Shown piece after piece: positions 56,701-64,000 of a DNA stretch of 64,000 bases (within the stretch, counting starts at the first letter, position 1; each line of letters begins with the position of its first letter). The notes under the pieces were generated by a model. It worked only from the letters and a program-made list of their open reading frames with translations. It did no database searches and was not told the DNA's origin. Source of the stretch: Lineus longissimus (taxonomy: Eukaryota > Nemertea > Pilidiophora > Heteronemertea > Lineidae); the NCBI RefSeq assembly GCF_910592395.1, contig NC_088310.1, positions 5,401,501-5,465,500 on the forward strand. Reading direction: 5' to 3'. Made by a program: the position numbers and the translations under genes.

Positions 56701-58767
56701 CACCCCTGTGTCACATTCTTGTTCTGAATTACCCTGAAGAAGATTCAATGTGACAGACAGAAAGATGTGCACAAGGTGGCCTCCAGGAGGAGCATCTTTG
56801 CAGGAAGCTCCCTTTATCTATGTAGCATTTCAGCCAGGAAAGAATGAATAGCATAAATTTTGATATTTCGGTTGGATTCTTTTCAAACCCAACAATGTGC
56901 GACCGCCTTCCCCCAGATTCTTTTCAATACCTGGATTCTTTAGTTTTTCATTGAAATTTTGCGATTTAAAAAATTGTCATTTAAATCTGATTCCAGTGAG
57001 TTTTAAGTTTATGTGGCTACCATGTTGGAATTCACGCCCGTTTTTTTCAAGGTTTGGTATTAAGTAAGGAATGGTTTGAATATACTTTGTTCATACAAGG
57101 TGCTGTTCTTCTTTGAAAGAAAAGTGTTTTGATGGTACGTGGCTCTTGAAGAATGATGTGTTTCAAACATTCAGTCAGTCTGTGCAAAGTTGTTACCTGC
57201 CAAAGCTGAAAGGTGTTGAAAGATGTTTTCTTTATCAGAGTGTATAGATTTCATTCTTGTCAATCAGCTGAACTGAAATTGGTTACTATAGCTATATGCA
57301 TGGTGTGAATCATGATAAATCTCTTGAATTCTTTGATGGGATCTGATCAGAATCTCACATCTTGGTCATTTTTGATTCACAAACATGGAAAAGGTGTGAT
57401 AGCTCTAGTGAAAGTCAATCTTTTGGTTGAGAAGGTGTAATAAAGATCCAGTTCATTGTCTGAGAGGAGGGATGGGGGGGGGGGTACAGTCTATCCCGAC
57501 ATCCTGTTATAAAAATTGCCATATCTCAGTTCCCTTAGTGATTCAAAATTCTCTTGCTGGCAGTAACTCTCCAAATGTACATGTCATTTTATATTTTATG
57601 GGCAAAAAAAGGCAACTACATGTACTGCTATACTTGGAAAATTCAATTTGCCTTCCAAACTTTCCTTTTTAAACTCTCACTGATAACAGTGCCCATCTGG
57701 ATGCTCCAATATCGAATGATCTTATCAGAAATTGCTGTCCTTTTTACTGGACTTTCCATTTATGGCTGAGATAATAGTACCATCATGAATGGAATGCAGT
57801 TTAGTAATGTCCTATATCCACACCAATTGACCCAGAATGATGTATACTTGTACTTGTAATCAGACTTGTAGCGTGAACCAATCAGGCCACTGCTTCTCCA
57901 TTACCGCCATTTGAAATACAAATTTGGAATCATTCAGATGTCTGCCTGTTATATTGGAGGATAGTTTCATATAAAACTGGATATTTCTTATGATTGTTGG
58001 CGATTGGAATACCCGTAGTCTACTCAAGCAAGGTAAAGGCTGTCAAAAATTGTTCAGTTGGCATTAGTATTTTCATTTTCATTACATGCAGTGTTTTCCT
58101 TGTTACATTTGAACATCTACAACCGGTTCTGAGTCAGCGGCTACTCAGTGTTCAAAGGGCCTATATCCTGTACCAGTCCAGTTGATGTGGTGCTTGAGTC
58201 TTGCTGCTGCCATCCTGGATGGGCTTGTCCGCCATGTCCTACTGTTTAACTGCTTCTCAGGGCTTAGACTCAGATCAAGATCCAAACTCCCATTCAGTTC
58301 ATGAAGATATATAGGCCCTTCCATCTCAATAGCTTTAGTTCAAAAAGGATTCTGAGTGGCCGCTAGCTGTACGGATCCTCCTCGAAGACCAGGATTAGCT
58401 GTCAGAACAAAGTCATTGGTTAAGAAAGTTACCACTATCGAGCTCCACAAGTGGGTGAGTGATTTAGAGATCTCGAAACATTGCGGGCAAAGATGACCTG
58501 GGTCTGGTGAGGACATATTTAATCTCAACAATTTACATAAATTTGTCATAAATATCATTCAGACAGTCATATAGATAGTGACTTAATGTAGGAGTAAACA
58601 CCAATATGATTTAAGCTTATATATTGAGAGAGCTTGATCGATCTCCCCATCTCAGGAAAGGATGATGTTTGGATTTCAAGTCAGAGTATGATTTATGAGC
58701 AACTCGCTCTGTAAATAACTCTTGCTATTGCCAACCAGCATAAAAACAAAGTGCTTCTTTTTACCAG
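53736..58767. other. gene-poor region, no supported gene
   Basis: Open frames of 60-116 codons exist on both strands (for example 54060-54395 on +, 54961-55311 on -), but they lack splice context, conserved motifs and coding-like composition. A small AG-GT bounded segment near 56038-56097 starting CCATGTTCTCTGC is a possible exon but too short to judge. A G-run lies near 57474-57484. Confidence 0.4.
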
Positions 58768-58776
58768 ATACCAGTC

Positions 58777-58903
58777 ATGCTTGCATGGTATGCATGTTAT
58801 TTGGGGTTCGCAATTCTGCTGGTATTTGGGATTGTATCAGAGATCTACCTCGCTACTAGGACATCATATGATAAATTTACAGTGACGACTGTCAAAGAAA
58901 CTG
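58777..58903 (+). CDS. possible first coding exon with a transmembrane segment
   Basis: An acceptor (TTTTTACCAG, ends 58767) precedes an ATG whose frame reads MLAWYACYLGFAILLVFGIV, then SEIYLATRTSYDKFTVTTVK, before a GTAACA donor in phase 1. The first 25 residues form one clear hydrophobic helix followed by a polar segment, as in a type II or signal-anchored membrane protein. No downstream exon was found within the window. Family not recognised. Confidence 0.3.
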
Positions 58904-59327
58904 GTAACAGTTCATTAGGTCAAATGAAAATTGGAATTATGAATCATGTTCCATGGCCTTCAGGCAAGGATTTCACCTGTTCAGGCCTCTGTTGTTTTAT
59001 TGGGGTTTATGAGAATTGTTGACTCAATGAGCAGGAGTGGCTATTGGGTACTGGGAGCATCTTATTAAGTAGTTGAGCTTCTAAGTTGTGGCATGCAGGG
59101 CTGTCAATTTTATGGTAAATATTTCTGTGAAGAAAAATTTTAGAATGTCCTCTCGTGAACTCTGCAGTGAATGAGCATTCTTTTCTCTACTGAGTCCAAG
59201 CATAAAATATCATGCCTGGATTTCAATGGCTAGCTCATAGTCTGACAGCTTGTCTTGATTCCTTTTGGACATTTACTCCTCTATTGATTCTTTTATTGAT
59301 TCCTCTGAAGGCCTTTTATGAAATGCA

Positions 59328-59431
59328 AGGCTGCTCTCTTAATGCTCATATCACAGCCAGATATTCTATGCCGTAGAATATCTGGCGCCGTAGAATATTG
59401 GGCTGCGATATGAACATTTAGAGAGCAGCCT
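59328..59431. mobile_element. 104-bp palindromic miniature element
   Basis: AGGCTGCTCTCTTAATGCTC at the left pairs with GAACATTTAGAGAGCAGCCT at the right, and complementarity extends inward through ATATCACAGCC/GGCTGCGATAT to a centre made of two GTAGAATAT copies. AATGC lies just outside both ends and may be the target duplication. No coding capacity. Confidence 0.65.
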
Positions 59432-59705
59432 GAATGCTATGCCCATTGGCTATTTTTCTTGCTTGAAATATGTATCACTTCACATGTATTCTTTGGCAGT
59501 AAATCAGCGGCAAAGGATTACAATGACTCATGTTTGATTTGTCGTGTTGTTTTGGTTAATTAGTATGGAGTATTTCGGTCCAGCTATACGTTCTTCTTCT
59601 AAAGTTGGAGTCGGCAAAATCTTAGCATATGGGGTGGCCAAGAAGATGGCTCCCGTTGGTCATAGGTCAATTTATCTAAATTCTTGGTTTATTTCAAATA
59701 AGGGC

Positions 59706-59719
59706 GGGGGGGGGGGGGG
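59706..59719 (+). repeat. G14 homopolymer run
   Basis: Fourteen consecutive G bases in noncoding sequence. Confidence 0.9.
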
Positions 59720-62272
59720 CTCTCGCCTCCCATTCCTGGATCTGCCACTGCAGATGACAGTATCAAAAAAGTCTGAAATCGGTTAGATTCGATCATTAGA
59801 AACGACCGATTCAGTGTTCGGTCCTTTCAAAGTATTTTTTTTGCGCTTTGTGAAGGCAGTTCACTTGAGCGATTTTTTTCACCCATAATCTGTTACAAAT
59901 GACTATTCCAGCCTAGAATTTGCAGCACTAAAAACGTTCCATCGGGTGACCAGCATTATGTTCCATCCAGCGTACAATAACATGCCGGCACAATGTGTTA
60001 CAGATTGTGCTGTATAAGACTCAGTGTACGGATTACGTTTTGAAAATTTTTGATAACGCTTTCCTCCTCTAAATACTCGACTAACGCTAAATTCTGATTT
60101 ATTTTACCAAATTCAAAATTTGCAGGTAATGTTTATCCATTTTTCATTGCGTTGATGCCTTTAAATACTCATTTTTGTGTCCTAGATAGAAGTTTTAGGG
60201 CTGGAAAGTGGTAAAAAAATTGGCTCCAAATTTTTTTTTAATCTGAGAGACTGAGTGTAGGCCTACACATGACATACATGTAGCCTACTTGCGTTGTACT
60301 GAGCTGGGCTACATCGGCAATTTGTATACACACAGCAGTAAATAGAGTTAGTCGAGGATAGTCACTGAAGGTCCTGATGTAGGGGTAGCACCTTTTCTCA
60401 AAAGGCTGTATTTGTTAGTCAGTCGTACGTTAGTCCACTCCGTCCCTCGCTCATCGATCATGATGCTCAACAGCTCATTCTTGGTTGGTTTTGCACCCCG
60501 TCATTGGGCCCATCGATACATTCCACAGGCAAAGGGAAACATCGCAAATGACAAGGCCAATCGTGTTGTTCATGATGACAATGAATAGGGCTCAATCAAT
60601 GTTGTCCAGTTGTCTCTGAGATTCTATTTGAATGCAGCAGATTCATTATTAGTTTTACCTCTTGTTCTAACAAAACAAACAATAATTTCGGTTTGTGACA
60701 TTGTTTATTGGAGCATGTGCATCTTTTCTAAATATCTGTAATGACAATATTGGCATGATTGATTGATAACATTGTTTCTAAGTGTAGGCTTACATGTGCA
60801 GATTATTGAATTCCTTGGTATCTTATCAGTAGAAAATGTTAACATTGCATGACGCTGACACGTTTAAGTTGCACATCCTATTTGCAATGCACTTTTCAAT
60901 GAGTGTTTTAGGAATAATATCTAGTGTGCCAGTTTGTAGGTAATGAATAATCCTGTGATTGTACACATTTGTGAAAGAACTTGATATCTCTGAACTCAAA
61001 AAAGACTTGCACCCTCACATCAAAGTCCTGGGGTTCCTTTTGAATCGTTATTTCTCAACAGTCATTTTAGACTGCTGCGAAAACAAGTTTAGAAAACGAG
61101 TGCCAAGATTGACCTCAAATCATTGGTGGATATGAGTATGTTATTCGCCTTTGTGATATGAAATACAGTCAATATTGTAGGTATTAAGTCGAACATGTTA
61201 TCTTGTCATTTCGGGTTGATTTCTTTGTAGGTTTTGAAAATATCCACTGAGCCATTTGTAAGGGTGTTTTATAACATGGTATGTGGGTTATTTCGTTTAT
61301 TGTGTTTTTTGAATGACTTTTTTCTTGCTTGAAGTGGCCGGGGATCTTTTTATACAGGAAATGAGTTGGTTCCTGCTGACCTGCAAGCCTATAATGTATA
61401 AAAGGCCGGAAAGACAAGTCTATTAAAAAAATCAACTTATCAAAGATCTTCAGTCAAGATCATATCTGCATTGGTACTCCGTCATTTATTTTTCAGCATA
61501 GTTTTCACAAAAAGAAACCGTTCAAAGGTTCACTTCTAGTAGTGGAAAAGTGGTTCTAAATTTTATTATCAGGTTCCATTTCAAATTGCCACAAAATACT
61601 GTCTGGCATTATTTAAAGGGTCGAAAGATTTTCATCAAACTTTTTCTATCAAATGTTTATAATTTTCAATTTATTTCTTGTCTTTGCAGGATGCTCTCTG
61701 CAGAAGTTAGCGATGAAGGTCACACTGATCAGCAGAAGTTCACAGCGGAGGTTTGAAATTCTATGCAGGAATTTCCCATGAAAGCCTGACATCTCAAGTC
61801 TTTGGATTGTAGTTCATTCAGGGAATTGAAGTCTACGGGCCATTGGATTCAACCTACTTATGGGATTAATCCTACTATTGTGAAGGATCAAAGTTGTGAT
61901 TATTCACTTTTACCTACGTGTACATAAATTACGTGAATGTATTTTAAAACGACTTGACAGTTGCATAATATAACGAGGGCCTAGTACGGCATGATGCGTT
62001 TGTTGTAAAAAAATTCGCCTTAGTGCAGGTAGTGAACTAAGTTTTGGCAGTTCTTTCGAATGGCCAGAAGCGGTGCTTATTTCAGCATACCGTCTGGAAA
62101 ATACTCAGGATATTTGATGACTATAAAAGCAGTATTATGACAAACTTTTGAATAATTGAAATTTCGTATTTCTGAAGGAGACTCGCAGTACAACACAATG
62201 GTGAATAACGTTGCTGAATTTATGACGGGAGTCGCATTTGGATATCTCGAGCTGTAGATTACTCACAACAAG
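59720..62272. other. gene-poor region upstream of the last gene
   Basis: A short candidate exon at 61690-61756 (acceptor TTTGCAG, MLSAEVSDEGHTDQQKFTAE, then TGA) has coding-like residues but no partner. The 200 bases before 62273 probably hold the promoter or 5' UTR of the next gene; a possible acceptor GAGCTGTAG lies at about 62257. Nothing else was recognised. Confidence 0.35.
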
Positions 62273-62653
62273 ATGGCTACCAACGAGAAAAAGACTCCCA
62301 TTATACTTTTCGACCTGGGAGCTGACTCCCCTGCTGCATCACCAGTCCTTCCGAAGCGAAGGAAGTTGGAACCAGGAAGCCTAGGGTTGAATCTTCCTGT
62401 TCAAGGTTCAATCACAAGTATCAGTTCCTTGAGCAGCGATCTGGATTCACCAGTTCGAGGCTTCCTAACCCCTGAGAAGGGTTTTTTCGATGACTCTTTC
62501 GACAGCAGCAACTTGAGTAGTGCTGGTGAAAGTCCCAGTCCCGCGCAGGCACGGAGGTCGCCGAGGAAGAGGTTCAAGAAAGATGCTCTTTGGCGTGCGA
62601 TCCAGCCGGCGTACCAGTACCTCATGGATGAAGAGATCATTGAGACTTGCAAG
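62273..62653 (+). CDS. first coding exon of a Ser-Pro-rich, probably nuclear protein
   Basis: ATG in good context (ACAAGATGGC) opens 127 codons ending at AAG|GTAAGA in phase 0. The sequence has a bipartite-like basic patch (LPKRRKLE, residues 27-34), many SP sites (SPAASPVLP, SPVRGFLTP, SPSPAQARRSPRKRFKK) and ends in a probably folded helix, DALWRAIQPAYQYLMDEEII. The pattern of TP/SP sites and basic patches suggests a nuclear, CDK-regulated protein. I do not recognise the family. The stop at 62732-62734 lies in the intron; the following exons are beyond 64000. Confidence 0.6.
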
Positions 62654-64000
62654 GTAAGAGATTCTTGGTGGCAGCCTCACAACATCTTCAGATTCTTGCC
62701 AAATTCTGCTGAGCATTGCTGCGAACATCCCTAAGAGGGCTTTATAGTAAGTTTGTTTGAAAATGAATACTAATTGGAAGCTAGTATCTTCCAGTCCCAT
62801 GGAATTGTCCTGGAGATCATTATGCACGTGTATCGGAAAGTCTCTGTATGAGAATCCCGTCAACATTCCATCTCCTCATCTATTTGCATAGAGTGTGGTG
62901 AAGAACCTTTGAAGAACACTTGTGGAAGTCAATAGGGATTCGTCGATGAGTTGGTACATGTTCTTGATGAAAATCGATTGCAGTTTGTGCATGTCTGGAT
63001 ACAACGTTCAAGAAAGAAAGAGAAGAGTATCAGTAATGGAAAAGTTGATACATTCAGTGCTGGTCCAAGATTAGAATCTGAATGATTTTCTTGGATTTTA
63101 GAACTAATTTAAATCGAGTTCTCATTCCTGGTTTCCTCTCAGAAAGCACTGTCTGTATCATGCATTCATGCTTCATTCCAATATGTAGGATCAATTTGTA
63201 TGTTTACTATCATATTTATGGCATCTGATGCAATACCAAAAATAGATAGTGATACTCATGCATGCACATGTATCATACACATGTCCAATCTATTTCATGG
63301 ATATAGAGGTACTTTATTTGACAGTGACCTGATATAGTACTGTCTACCATTGACATTGGTCTACATACCATTATTTGAAATGATTGATGATAATTGAGAA
63401 TGCCTAAATGCTTATGAATCACAATTACAGGCCTGTCCAGATATCTAACCACCATGAAATTCAGATCAGATCCATCTGTGACTCGGTGCCATGGGCATAG
63501 TTTATTAGCGGAGAGGCCCTAGCTCGAGCACAGAGACCCTCAGCTCACAAACTATGTATTTAGCGTTAAATTGGTGATTACTCAAGACATCCGTTGGATC
63601 TGATAACTATAGGTAATGCATTATGCACCGAAGGCCAGCTGGATAATCTCAGTGTAATATTTCTGACGGAACATGTGTTACAAATCGCCTATCTGATAGA
63701 CTTTCTTCAGACATGTTCTGAATTTTGAACACGGCACGGGTCTTTGGCCATTTGATATATTTGTACTCGAAATTGAATTGCAATACATGCACTTCAGACA
63801 GGTGTGGAGTGGTCCAGTGCATGTTTTTGTGTTTTCCCCTACCATGCCAATACGCGGCAATTAAATGCAAGAACAGTGTGTCCATCTATCGAGCAATAGT
63901 TGAACTGGAAGATTGATGACTGTTTGTTGCAACCACCTACACTATTGATATCCCGAGGCTGACAAGGTTTAACGTGAATGCACACATTACATTTCAAAAT
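62654..64000 (+). other. intron of the last gene
   Basis: Starts at a GTAAGA donor. No exon with a phase-0 acceptor and sustained frame was seen before the window ends. Short open frames on both strands near 63650-63916 look like chance. Confidence 0.4.

Overview
This window is a stretch of animal nuclear DNA. Genes are split by GT-AG introns of about 100 bp to 4.3 kb, AATAAA signals follow terminal exons, and two genes are near-identical in layout to vertebrate orthologues (the Sm core protein SmD2 and the ER immunophilin FKBP2). The mixture of ankyrin-CARD genes, PAN/apple-like orphan genes, a tRNA-derived SINE and several short inverted-repeat transposons suggests a marine invertebrate (non-vertebrate deuterostome or lophotrochozoan); I cannot fix the phylum from sequence alone.

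Layout. 1-13 kb: a pair of paralogous, oppositely oriented genes, each with a PAN/apple-like cysteine exon followed by one long exon of an unrecognised fold (2.2-3.95 kb on +, 10.1-11.8 kb on -). They flank an apparently single-exon 594-residue Ser/Arg/Pro-rich orphan (6.5-8.3 kb, -) that carries a PP1-type RVTF motif. 13.4-15.6 kb: a 23-bp minisatellite of roughly 96 copies with higher-order structure. 16.2-19.6 kb: a five-exon, 805-residue ankyrin-repeat protein ending in two tandem CARD domains. 21.5-37.6 kb: a multi-exon gene of unknown function whose spliced frame I could reconstruct from exon phases. It contains three tandemly duplicated 86-nt exons (31087, 31981, 33087) of equal length and phase, the signature of mutually exclusive splicing, and several possible 3' ends. 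40.8-41.9 kb: SNRPD2 on -, head-to-head with FKBP2 (43.5-44.6 kb, +). 45.7-47.3 kb: a two-exon 170-residue gene behind two palindromic CRE sites. 47.9-62 kb: mostly gene-poor, with weak single-exon candidates and transposon remnants. 62.3 kb: first coding exon of a nuclear-looking Ser-Pro-rich protein that runs off the window.

The most novel item is the three-way mutually exclusive exon cassette. Next are the PAN-plus-orphan-domain paralogues, the duplicated CARD exons with conserved intron position, the higher-order minisatellite, a nested foldback element near 36.5 kb and a pre-miRNA-like intronic hairpin near 24.27 kb. All splice models were made by eye from GT/AG sites and frame continuity; no search, alignment tool or RNA evidence was available.
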